DNA from: an uncultured Clostridium sp.
GTDB lineage: Bacteria; Bacillota; Clostridia; Clostridiales; Clostridiaceae
NCBI GenBank assembly: GCA_934755305.1
Contig: CAKVLD010000042.1
Location: forward strand, 1-27,128
Reading direction: 5' to 3'
DNA: 27,128 nt
Shown one piece after another: positions 1 to 7,084 of the stretch. The translations under genes and the position numbers were made by a program. Below the pieces are notes generated by a model. It had not been told where the DNA came from. It ran no database searches and worked only from the letters and a program-made list of their open reading frames with translations. Numbering within the stretch: position 1 is the stretch's first letter; every line of letters starts with the position of its first letter.

Positions 1-74
1 ACAGGACAGTTAAGCTCTACAGCGCCAATGGTACTGCATGGGAGACCGTGTGGGAGAGTAGGACGTTGCCAGGT
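1..74 (+). rRNA. rrf: 5S ribosomal RNA, 3' part
   Basis: The window opens inside a 5S rRNA. The segment has the conserved GTTAAGCTCTACAGCGCC block, the GGTACTGCATGGGAGACC loop region and the closing GTAGGACGTTGCCAGG 3' arm. The 5' roughly 40 bases lie outside the window. The exact 3' end is estimated from where the terminal helix strand should stop. tRNA genes follow at once, so this is the distal end of an rRNA operon. Confidence 0.9.
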
Positions 75-80
75 AAATGT

Positions 81-156
<76 letters not shown>

Positions 157-161
157 GGTAT

Positions 162-236
<75 letters not shown>

Positions 237-238
237 TA

Positions 239-270
239 GAAATCCCTTAGATTTTTCTAAGGGATTTTTT
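239..270 (+). terminator. Terminator of the rRNA-tRNA operon
   Basis: An 11-bp stem (AAATCCCTTAG with CTAAGGGATTT) has a short T-rich loop and runs straight into a T tract. It begins 3 nt after tRNA-Cys and separates the rRNA-tRNA transcript from the leftward genes beyond. Confidence 0.9.
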
Positions 271-309
271 AATGTATAAATACAAAAGTTATGATTAAAT
301 TGTGGATAA

Positions 310-1230
310 TTATATTAGAAATGAATCATCAATTGTTAATAACTTTTTTTTATAAAAAAAAGTAGCTTTAGTTCCAATAGGAATAGTAATGTTAGGATAA
401 CTATGACCGAAAGGAAAACCTGTGATAATAGGTATATTTAAAGGTTTTAATCTATCTATAATAATTTCTTTTAAAGTAAAACTTTTAGAATAATTTGAAA
501 GAGTACATCCTTCAAAGCTACCTAATATTATGGCATTACAAGATTTAAAGATTTTCTTATTGAAGATTAAAGAAGTTAACATTCTATCAATAGCATAAGG
601 ATTTTCATTTACTTCTTCTAATAAGAGAATAGAATTTTTTGTTTTCACTTCATAGGGAGTTCCTAAAGAAGAATATATCATGCTAAGATTACCACCTACT
701 AATTTTCCGCTAAAGTCATTAGGATTAATATAATTTATGTTATCAAATTTACTTAGATTATAAGTATATCCTTTTTGATTATATGAGGATATTTCTTTGA
801 ATGAATCAAGGGTGATTTTGTCTGAAAAGCTTGAATTTATCATAGGACCATGAAAAGTGATTAATCCCAGATTAGAAAAATAATTTAGTAAAAGAGTAAT
901 ATCACTATAGCCACAAAAGAATTTTGGATTGGAACGTATTACATGTTTATTTATATAGGGTAATGTACGCATAGATCCATAACCACCTCTAAAACATATA
1001 ATTCCATCTATAGAATTATCTGAAAACATATTGTTAAGATCATATGCTCTACAATAATCAGTTCCAGCCAAATATCCGTATTTATCAAAAAGATGTTCAC
1101 CTAATTTTAATTTGAATCCAAGATTAGAAAATACTCTAAGCTTTTCCTTTATTACATTTTCATCCTCACATGAAGCTGGAGATATTATACCTATTGTGGA
1201 ACCTGCCTTTAAGGTTTTGCCTTTTAACAT
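310..1230 (-). CDS. LD-carboxypeptidase, peptidase family S66 (LdcA/MccF-like)
   Basis: The product has 306 residues, the usual length for S66 serine peptidases. These cleave the L-Lys (or DAP)-D-Ala bond of tetrapeptides during murein recycling, or hydrolyse related amides as MccF does. The N-terminal domain opens with KAGSTIGIISPAS, and RGGYGSMR is at 81-88. The Ser-Glu-His triad is visible as Ser109 in GYSD, Glu205/206 in LLLEEV and His276 in GFPFGHS, so the enzyme looks active. No signal peptide is seen, which fits a cytoplasmic recycling role. The ATG follows an AGGAGG site at 1237-1242. A hairpin with T tract (1243-1267) abuts that ribosome site, so transcription entering from corA would meet it first. 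Whether the substrate is murein or something else cannot be told. Confidence 0.88.
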   Translation of the reverse strand: MLKGKTLKAGSTIGIISPASCEDENVIKEKLRVFSNLGFKLKLGEHLFDKYGYLAGTDYCRAYDLNNMFSDNSIDGIICFRGGYGSMRTLPYINKHVIRSNPKFFCGYSDITLLLNYFSNLGLITFHGPMINSSFSDKITLDSFKEISSYNQKGYTYNLSKFDNINYINPNDFSGKLVGGNLSMIYSSLGTPYEVKTKNSILLLEEVNENPYAIDRMLTSLIFNKKIFKSCNAIILGSFEGCTLSNYSKSFTLKEIIIDRLKPLNIPIITGFPFGHSYPNITIPIGTKATFFYKKKLLTIDDSFLI

Positions 1231-1242
1231 AAAAAACCTCCT

Positions 1243-1267
1243 AAAAAAAAGAGCCTTAAGCTCTCTT
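1243..1267 (-). terminator. Hairpin with U-tract between corA and the S66 gene
   Basis: Read on the minus strand, an 8-bp stem (AAGAGAGC with GCTCTTTT, one G-U pair, loop TTAAG) ends in a run of T. It would terminate corA transcripts. Its T tract runs directly into the AGGAGG of the next gene, leaving no room for a separate promoter, so it may act as a leaky terminator or attenuator. Confidence 0.7.
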
Positions 1268-1308
1268 AATTAATTATATTATATGAAAAAGCAAAAGAAT
1301 TTGTTATA

Positions 1309-2253
1309 TTAGAACATATCTTTCTTATATAAAAATATTGCACAAATAATACATGTTACAATTATACCTGCCATTACTATACTAAATCCATAAGGATTAT
1401 CTTGGCCAAATGGAACATTTACATTCATTCCAAATATACCAGAAATAATAGTTGGAATAGATAATAAAATAGTAACTGAAGCTAATATTTTCATTACTAT
1501 ATTTAGATTATTTGAGATAACCGAAGCAAAAAAGTCCATAGTACTAGCAAGTATATTACTATATATTTCTGTCATTTCTATAGCTTGTTTATTTTCAATA
1601 ATTACATCTTCTAGAACATCTGTATCATCATCATATTTTTGCATCACATCTAGTTTAAGCATTTTTTCAAGAGTTGCTTCATTAGCCTTTAAGGAAGTAG
1701 AAAAATAAACTAATGATTTTTCTAAAGAATGAAGTTGAATAAGTTCTCTATTTTTCATAGATTTATGGAGTCTTTTTTCAATCATTAAGCTTTTTTTATC
1801 TATTTGTCTTAAATATAGAAGATAGTAAGTAGAAATTCTATTTTATATCTGAAGAATAAACCTTGATTTTTTAAATGTATAAAATGATTTTATCTTACCA
1901 TTACAAAAGTCGGTAAGTATTTTACTATTTTTCAGACAAATGGTTATCAATAATGTATCTGTATGAATAATTGCTAGTGGATATGTATCATAAGTTAACG
2001 AGTTGTCTTCCATTTCAGTGAAAGGTATATCCACTATAACAGCTATATTATTGTCTTCAATTTCAATACGTGATGTTTCAGCATCATCTAGAGGAGCTTT
2101 TAAGAATTCGATAGGTACTCCTGTTTTTTTAGATGTTAGTATAAGTTCTTCGTCTGATGGTGCAACTATATTAATCCAGCAACCTGGTTCAATAGTATCT
2201 AGTAGTTTTAAGGTTGGATCATGTTCATTAGAACTTTTATAAATTTGAATCAT
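1309..2253 (-). pseudogene. corA: CorA-family Mg2+/Co2+ transporter, interrupted by an in-frame stop
   Basis: Two leftward ORFs (2253-1843 and 1785-1309) lie in the same frame and are separated by one TAA at 1843-1845, codon 137 of what would be a 314-residue protein. CorA proteins are usually 300-320 residues, so full length is restored by ignoring that codon. The codons after it read on as NRISTYYLLYLRQIDKKS and join the second ORF. The N-terminal part is the cytoplasmic alpha/beta domain. The C-terminal part holds the long stalk helix, two membrane helices and the diagnostic GMN motif (about residues 275-277). The first part has a good AGGAGG site at 2261-2266. The second ATG has no ribosome site, so a separate C-terminal protein is unlikely. 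A true nonsense mutation, a sequencing error or read-through could explain it. Confidence 0.88.
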
Positions 2254-2282
2254 ATCATAACCTCCTAAATAAGTACATTTTA

Positions 2283-2311
2283 ATTATACTATTTTAAATG
2301 ATTTTATAAAA
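2283..2311 (-). promoter_or_regulatory. Candidate promoter of corA
   Basis: On the minus strand a perfect TATAAT lies at 2288-2283, about 30 nt before the start codon. The hexamer 17 nt upstream (near 2311-2306) is only T-rich and matches TTGACA poorly. The call rests on the -10 alone. Confidence 0.4.
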
Positions 2312-2329
2312 GCTAAAAGAGATATGAAT

Positions 2330-2365
2330 ATAGAAAAATAGAGCAATTAAATAATTGCTCTATTT
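2330..2365 (-). terminator. Terminator of the M20-fold gene
   Basis: A perfect 14-bp inverted repeat (arms 2336-2349 and 2352-2365) has a 2-nt spacer and, on the minus strand, continues into TTTTTCTAT. The stop codon of the M20-fold gene lies inside the stem. It separates this gene from corA. Confidence 0.85.
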
Positions 2366-3514
2366 ACACTTGAAAAATTCATTTTTTATTTCTAATAATA
2401 AATTTTCTTTTTCAATTAAATCTGCACCTGTAAAAGAAAGAGCAAGTGCTGCTTTTTTTATTTGTGATAAGGCAAATTCTGTTATAGTCGAATCAGCAAA
2501 ATCTTTTGTGCCATAATTTATGTTTGTATTATTAATTATTGATATATAAGGATGAATACAAGGAACTTTTTGACTTACTATTCCTATACTTAATCCTGAA
2601 TAAATATTTTTAGATGGTTGTATTGAAATAATACCATTTTCTTTTAAATTATGGCTAAACAATCTATTTAAAGTTCTATTAGTAACTAATTCTTCGTTTG
2701 GAGGTTCATATAGTGAAATAGTATTTGGTATATGAGTTAAGTTTGATACATATCTTGTGATTTCGCGTAATTTATTTTCAGCTAATTCTGCCATATCTGT
2801 TTCTTTAGCACGAATATAAAATTTTGCTTCACTTTCTAATGGTAATAACAGTGGGGTATAGCCTCCTTTAGATAAAATAAAGTTAATATCAACATCTTCA
2901 GGGAAACCTTTAAGTAATGAGTTTAAAATTGAAAATGTTAGTAGTATAGCATCTAAGGATGTATATTTACTTTTATTTAAAAAACTAAGTCCACTATCAC
3001 TTGTGAATTTTACATTTAGTGGAATTATGGCTGAAGAAGATCCACTTTCAGCAGTAATTAAATCAGGATGGCATTCCATTACTACATCTATATCATCAAA
3101 TGTTCCTTGTTTAACCATAGTAGCCTTTGTACCACCTAAATATTCACCTGGGCAACCTATTAAAATAACTGTACCACCTATTTTTTCTACTATATTTCCA
3201 AGAGTTAATGCAGCAGCTACAGACATTGAAGAAAGAGCGTTATGTCCTGTAATATGTCCCTCATTAACTATTGCATCATACTCACAAAGGTAACATATTT
3301 TAGGGTAACCAGTACCTTTAGTAGCATAAAATGAATTTGAAATATTTAAGTAATTTTTTTCAATATTAAATCCATATTTATTTAATAACTCACATATATA
3401 AGCACAACTTTTAAATTCTTTATAACTTTCTTCTGGATTTAAGTATAAGTAATTACATAAATCATTTATTTCAGACTCAATCTTGTAAAAGAAAGATATC
3501 ATTTCTTGTTTCAT
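2360..3514 (-). CDS. M20-fold peptidase/amidohydrolase homologue with degenerate metal site
   Basis: The 384-residue protein aligns end to end with the M20 amidohydrolase family (AbgB/PM20D2-like), which normally hydrolyses aminoacyl or peptide amides with two metal ions. Landmarks are present: CEYDAIVNEGHITGHN at 77-92 (family CEYDA..GHxCGHN), GCPGEYLGG at 120-128 (family GTPAEE.GG), ECHPD at 147-151, and the YIRAKE segment of the dimerisation domain. Key positions differ. The metal-binding Cys of CGHN is Thr89, the second Glu of the EE pair is Tyr125, the AHA His of the lid domain is absent, and the last ligand (His of GHTxEF) is replaced in INYGTKDF. His87, His91, Glu124 and His149 remain. 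It is probably inactive as a standard peptidase. No signal peptide. GGGAGGC precedes the ATG. Confidence 0.82.
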   Translation of the reverse strand: MKQEMISFFYKIESEINDLCNYLYLNPEESYKEFKSCAYICELLNKYGFNIEKNYLNISNSFYATKGTGYPKICYLCEYDAIVNEGHITGHNALSSMSVAAALTLGNIVEKIGGTVILIGCPGEYLGGTKATMVKQGTFDDIDVVMECHPDLITAESGSSSAIIPLNVKFTSDSGLSFLNKSKYTSLDAILLTFSILNSLLKGFPEDVDINFILSKGGYTPLLLPLESEAKFYIRAKETDMAELAENKLREITRYVSNLTHIPNTISLYEPPNEELVTNRTLNRLFSHNLKENGIISIQPSKNIYSGLSIGIVSQKVPCIHPYISIINNTNINYGTKDFADSTITEFALSQIKKAALALSFTGADLIEKENLLLEIKNEFFKCK

Positions 3515-3600
3515 AAATAAAGCCTCCCTAATCTTATAGTTATTATTATTTTTAACATTAAGTAATAAAAATATTAATAATAATGGAACTTTAAGTTATA

Positions 3601-3631
3601 TTGTTTCCGAAACTATAAATGATGGTATAAT
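3601..3631 (+). promoter_or_regulatory. Candidate promoter of the tmk operon
   Basis: A perfect TATAAT at 3626-3631 lies 40 nt before tmk. A TTGTTT at 3601-3606 is a plausible -35, but the 19-nt spacer is long. It is the only good match in the divergent gap between the M20-fold gene and tmk. Confidence 0.5.
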
Positions 3632-3670
3632 AACAATAGACTATCTTGAAAAAAGAAAGAGGTACAAGTA

Positions 3671-4294
3671 ATGAAAAAAGGTTTATTCATTGTATTTGAA
3701 GGTGGAGAAGGTTCTGGTAAAAGTACAATATTAGATAAAATATATAATTGGTTACAAGAAGAAAACTTAGACTGCATAAAGACTAGAGAGCCAGGAGGAA
3801 TTAAAATTTCGGAACAAATAAGATCTGTGATTTTAGATTCAAAAAATACAGAAATGGATGGTAGAACAGAAGCATTATTATATGCAGCTGCTAGAAGACA
3901 ACATTTAGTAGAAAAAGTTATACCTGCATTAAAAGAAGGAAAAATTGTTCTTTGTGACAGATTCCTAGATTCATCCCTTGCATATCAAGGTTTTGCAAGA
4001 GGTCTTGGTATTGATGAAATATATGAAATTAATAAGTTTGCTATAGAAGATAACTTCCCTGATATATCAATATTTTTTGATTTAGAACCTAGAATAGGTT
4101 TAGAAAGGATAAATAAAAATAAGGATAGAGAAGTAAATAGATTAGACTTAGAAGAAATAGAGTTTCATAATAAAGTAAGAGAAGGATACACTATGTTATT
4201 GCGTAAAAATAATAATATGGTAAAAATAGATGCGTTAAAGTCTATAAACGAAGTTTTTGAAGATGTTAAAGGAATTATTAAAGAGTATTTATAG
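3671..4294 (+). CDS. tmk: Thymidylate kinase
   Basis: The enzyme phosphorylates dTMP to dTDP with ATP, the last committed step to dTTP. The 207-residue length is standard. The P-loop GGEGSGKST is at 11-19, TREPGG at 38-43, the DR motif in CDRFLDSSLAYQG at 95-107 and an Arg-bearing lid (NKDREVNRLD) near 150-159. The start is fixed by a GAAAGAGG ribosome site about 8 nt upstream. It heads an operon with the c-di-AMP receptor, holB and ricT, the same order as in Bacillus (tmk-yaaQ-yaaR-holB-yaaT) but without yaaR. No residue looks abnormal. Confidence 0.97.
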   Translation: MKKGLFIVFEGGEGSGKSTILDKIYNWLQEENLDCIKTREPGGIKISEQIRSVILDSKNTEMDGRTEALLYAAARRQHLVEKVIPALKEGKIVLCDRFLDSSLAYQGFARGLGIDEIYEINKFAIEDNFPDISIFFDLEPRIGLERINKNKDREVNRLDLEEIEFHNKVREGYTMLLRKNNNMVKIDALKSINEVFEDVKGIIKEYL

Positions 4295-4374
4295 TAACTT
4301 TGTTTTTTATTATAATACTAATGGCTTTATGGTAAAATAAATTATATTAATGTATATTTATGGAGGGGTAAAGT

Positions 4375-4704
4375 ATGAAGATGGTCATAGCTATAGTTCA
4401 AGATGATGATTCATTAGATTTAATTGAAGGTATTACTGATAAAGGTTTTAGAGTAACTAAATTAGCAACAACCGGTGGCTTTTTAAGAGCTGGTAATACT
4501 ACTCTTATGATTGGAGTAGATGATGATAAGGTTGATGAGGTTATTTTAATAATTAAGGATATTTGCAAGAGAAGAAAAGAAATTATGGCATCTCCAACGC
4601 CATTTGTAACAAATTCAGAAAGTTATATGCAGTATCCAGTAGAAATTCAAGTTGGTGGAGCAACAATATTTGTTATTGATGTTGATCAATTTATAAGAAT
4701 ATAG
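4375..4704 (+). CDS. darA: Cyclic-di-AMP receptor, PII-like (PstA/DarA)
   Basis: This is a 109-residue PII-like trimeric signal protein of the YaaQ/PstA family, which binds c-di-AMP at subunit interfaces. Ligand-contacting positions of the known family are conserved: Arg26 and Thr28 in GFRVTKL, and Gly35, Phe36, Leu37, Asn41 and Gly47 in TTGGFLRAGNTTLMIG. What the bound protein controls is not settled in general. A strong GGAGGGG site precedes the ATG. It sits 80 nt after tmk and 18 nt before holB. The matching c-di-AMP synthase, disA, is in the same window at 17117-18181. The function call is firm at family level; the downstream target is unknown. Confidence 0.95.
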   Translation: MKMVIAIVQDDDSLDLIEGITDKGFRVTKLATTGGFLRAGNTTLMIGVDDDKVDEVILIIKDICKRRKEIMASPTPFVTNSESYMQYPVEIQVGGATIFVIDVDQFIRI

Positions 4705-4722
4705 ATTTGGTAGGTGTAGATT

Positions 4723-5652
4723 GTGAAGGAGTTTATAGGATTTGAAAATATTATTAATGGATTTATGAAGAGAGCAGATAATAATACTCTTTCACATGCT
4801 CATCTTATCGTTGGGCCTGATGGAATAGGAAAAAGCATATTAGCTAAAATTTTTGCACTTAAAATATTAAGGAAAGATAAGGAAGCAGATTATATTGATA
4901 TAATAAATTATAGCCCTAAAAAAGCTTCATTTGGTGTGGATGATGTTAGAAATATTATTGAAGAAGTAAGTAAAAAGCCATATGAAGGTAATGAAAAGGT
5001 AATAATCATACATGAAGGTGATAAGTTAACAATTCAAGCTCAAAATGCTTTATTAAAAACTATAGAAGAACCACCTAAAGGAGTATTTATAATATTATTA
5101 AGTGAAAGTTTAGAATTATTATTAGATACTATTAAATCAAGATGCCAAGTGTATAAGTTAACTCCATTAAATAAAGAACATATGTTAAGTTTTATAAAAA
5201 AGATAAATATAACACAAGAAGAGAGTATTCTGTCAGCATTAGCTTATGCAGAAGGAATACCGGGAAGAGCAGAAAGAATATTACATGATGAAAACTTAGA
5301 GAACTTAAGAAATTTAGTTATCAAATTATTTAATGAAGTAATTAATAAAGATATAAATTGTATAGTACAATATGAAGAAAAGTTTGATAAGTTTAAAGAT
5401 GAAAAAGAAGAAATATTAAGTGTAATAGCTTCATTTATAAGGGATATTATAATTTATAAAGAACTAGAAGATAAAAATATACTTATAAATGTAGATAAAG
5501 GTAAAGACATAAGTAAATTATCCTCGGCATTATCCTATAAGAAATTAAATTCTATGTTAGGATATGTGGAGGAAGCTAGAAAGAATTTTATAAGTAATGT
5601 GAATTATTCAATGACTATGAGTGTTATGCTTATAGGATTTTTGGAGGGTTAA
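4723..5652 (+). CDS. holB: DNA polymerase III delta' subunit (clamp loader)
   Basis: The 309-residue clamp-loader subunit belongs to the AAA+ family and loads the sliding clamp at replication forks. A P-loop-like GPDGIGKS is at 31-38, the SRC motif in IKSRCQ at 138-142, and AQNALLKTIEEPP at 106-118, all typical of delta'/tau. The four-Cys zinc module usually found between the P-loop and the SRC motif is missing: that stretch has no cysteine and is short. The start is GTG, chosen because TTGGTAGGTG lies 6 nt upstream and the first residues (MKEFIGFENI) match the family N-terminus. The stop is 3 nt before ricT, so the two are probably translationally coupled. Confidence 0.93.
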   Translation: MKEFIGFENIINGFMKRADNNTLSHAHLIVGPDGIGKSILAKIFALKILRKDKEADYIDIINYSPKKASFGVDDVRNIIEEVSKKPYEGNEKVIIIHEGDKLTIQAQNALLKTIEEPPKGVFIILLSESLELLLDTIKSRCQVYKLTPLNKEHMLSFIKKINITQEESILSALAYAEGIPGRAERILHDENLENLRNLVIKLFNEVINKDINCIVQYEEKFDKFKDEKEEILSVIASFIRDIIIYKELEDKNILINVDKGKDISKLSSALSYKKLNSMLGYVEEARKNFISNVNYSMTMSVMLIGFLEG

Positions 5653-5655
5653 TTA

Positions 5656-6561
5656 ATGATAGAAGTAATAGGAGTAAGATTTAAAAAAGCAGGAAAAGTA
5701 TATTACTTTGATCCAGCAGATTTAAAAATACAAAAAGGCGATTATGTTGTTGTTGAAACTGCTAGAGGAATAGAATTTGGTGAATGTGTTATAGGAATTA
5801 AAGAAATAGATGAATCAGATATCATAGCTCCTTTGAAAAGTGTTTTAAGAGTTGCAGATAATAAAGATATATTAAAGCATAAAGAAAATAAATCAAAAGA
5901 AAAATCAGCATTAGAAATATGTACTAAAAAGATTGAAAGTCATGGATTAGATATGAAACTTATAGATGTTGAGTATACTTTCGATAATAATAAAGTAATA
6001 TTCTATTTTACAGCTGATGGAAGAGTTGATTTTAGGGAATTAGTTAAGGATTTAGCTACTATATTCAAGACAAGAATTGAACTTAGACAAATAGGTGTAA
6101 GAGATGAAGCTAAAATGGTGGGTGGCTTAGGGCCATGTGGTAGGCCTATGTGTTGCTCAACTTTTTTGGGAGATTTCACATCTGTATCTATTAAAATGGC
6201 TAAAGAACAAAATTTATCCTTAAATCCAACTAAAATTTCAGGAATATGTGGAAGACTAATGTGCTGTTTAAATTATGAACAAAGTACATATGAAAGCATT
6301 AGAAAACATCTTCCAAGAACTGGTTCGATAGTTAAAACAGAGCTAGGTAAGGGGGAAGTGGTTTCTAATAGTGTAGTGAAAGAGTCTGTAAAGGTAAAAT
6401 TAAGACTTGATGATGAAGAAGTTCTTAGAGATTTTAAAATCAATAATATAAAGCTTATATCTGGAAGCTATGAAGATACAGTTGATGATAAAGATATTAA
6501 GTTGGAAATAGAATCAGAAGAAGACAAAAAATTAATAAGGGATTTAATAAACGAAAAGTAG
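5656..6561 (+). CDS. ricT: RicT/YaaT, PSP1-domain iron-sulfur protein
   Basis: The 301-residue PSP1 C-terminal domain protein belongs to the RicT (YaaT) family. In Bacillus it joins RicA and RicF in a [4Fe-4S] complex that helps RNase Y mature mRNAs and affects sporulation and biofilm formation. The signature cysteines are all here: Cys161, Cys166 and Cys167 in GPCGRPMCC, and Cys198, Cys203 and Cys204 in GICGRLMCC, with SIKMAKEQNLSLNPTKISG between them. A TTGGAGGG site overlaps the end of holB. ricA and ricF are not in this window. The N-terminal half (1-80) and the acidic tail are ordinary for the family. Confidence 0.95.
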   Translation: MIEVIGVRFKKAGKVYYFDPADLKIQKGDYVVVETARGIEFGECVIGIKEIDESDIIAPLKSVLRVADNKDILKHKENKSKEKSALEICTKKIESHGLDMKLIDVEYTFDNNKVIFYFTADGRVDFRELVKDLATIFKTRIELRQIGVRDEAKMVGGLGPCGRPMCCSTFLGDFTSVSIKMAKEQNLSLNPTKISGICGRLMCCLNYEQSTYESIRKHLPRTGSIVKTELGKGEVVSNSVVKESVKVKLRLDDEEVLRDFKINNIKLISGSYEDTVDDKDIKLEIESEEDKKLIRDLINEK

Positions 6562-6571
6562 GGAGTACTGT

Positions 6572-6775
6572 ATGAAATCTATAATAAAAGTTTATGGTAT
6601 AAATACACAAAAAGATGTTATTAAAATTCAAAAAACAATATCTAATATGGAAGGTATTTTAGCTTGTGAAATATCTATAAAAAAGAAGGAGATACAAATT
6701 ATATACAATGAAAGTTGTATAGAAATTGATGGAATTACAGAAAATATAGAAAATTTGGGATATATGGTTGTATAG
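6572..6775 (+). CDS. Small HMA-fold-like protein without the CxxC metal motif
   Basis: This is a 67-residue protein. Its pattern (KVYGINTQKDVIKIQKTISNMEGIL..EISIKKKEIQIIYNE...IDGITENIENLGYMV) follows the heavy-metal-associated ferredoxin-like fold of copper chaperones: strand, helix, a VxxV-like strand pair, then a second helix ending LGY. The metal-binding MxCxxC loop is absent; residues 9-14 read GINTQK. Only Cys32 and Cys49 remain, away from the usual loop. It starts 10 nt after ricT with a GGGAG site, so it is probably the last gene of the tmk operon. The fold assignment is inference from pattern. Function is unknown, and metal trafficking is unlikely. Confidence 0.72.
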   Translation: MKSIIKVYGINTQKDVIKIQKTISNMEGILACEISIKKKEIQIIYNESCIEIDGITENIENLGYMVV

Positions 6776-6822
6776 CTTATATAAGGAAAAATTATAAAAT
6801 GCTTTAAATTGACTCTAAAAAG

Positions 6823-6831
6823 TGATAGAAT
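6823..6831 (+). promoter_or_regulatory. Extended -10 promoter of the ferredoxin gene
   Basis: TGA-TAGAAT is an extended -10 (TGnTAnAAT type) about 38 nt upstream of the ferredoxin start. The -35 at 17 nt (TTTAAA, 6803-6808) is weak. A nearby TTGACT at 6809 is only 11 nt away, too close to serve as -35. Confidence 0.5.
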
Positions 6832-6869
6832 AGTGGTGGTGTAATACCATAATATTAGGAGGTGTTTTG

Positions 6870-7040
6870 ATGGCATTCGTAATTAATGATTCATGTGTAA
6901 GCTGTGGTGCCTGTGCAGCAGAATGTCCAGTTGATGCAATAAGCCAAGGAGATGCTCAATTCGTTATTGATGCTGATACTTGTATAGAATGTGGAAACTG
7001 TGCAAATGTTTGTCCAGTTGGAGCTCCAGAACAAGAATAG
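6870..7040 (+). CDS. 2[4Fe-4S] clostridial ferredoxin
   Basis: The 56-residue electron carrier is the classic clostridial ferredoxin, which shuttles low-potential electrons between pyruvate:ferredoxin oxidoreductase, hydrogenase and other enzymes in the cytoplasm. Two cluster motifs are intact: CVSCGACAAECP (Cys9, 12, 15, 19) and CIECGNCANVCP (Cys38, 41, 44, 48). Each supplies three ligands to one cluster and the last to the other. AGGAGG lies 8 nt before the ATG. The gene is short enough to be missed by a 60-residue cut-off. It has its own promoter and a terminator directly after it, so it is probably a monocistronic, strongly expressed gene. Confidence 0.97.
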   Translation: MAFVINDSCVSCGACAAECPVDAISQGDAQFVIDADTCIECGNCANVCPVGAPEQE

Positions 7041-7049
7041 TCTGGTGTT

Positions 7050-7080
7050 AAAGATCGTCTTTTAGGCGATCTTTTTATTT
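7050..7080 (+). terminator. Terminator of the ferredoxin gene
   Basis: A 10-bp stem (AAAGATCGTC with GGCGATCTTT, loop TTTTA) is followed by TTATTT. It lies between the ferredoxin gene and the convergent MBL-fold gene. On the minus strand the hairpin also forms, but the trailing T run is weak. Confidence 0.88.
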
Positions 7081-7084
7081 ATTA

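Noticed and set aside
1309..1785. Separate 158-residue CorA-like short transporter gene
   Set aside because: Its ATG has no ribosome site, and the sequence just upstream reads in frame as CorA to the first half. It is the distal part of a broken corA.
6809..6831. TTGACT plus TAGAAT as a classical promoter for ferredoxin
   Set aside because: The spacer is only 11 nt, too short for sigma-A. The extended -10 alone is the better explanation.
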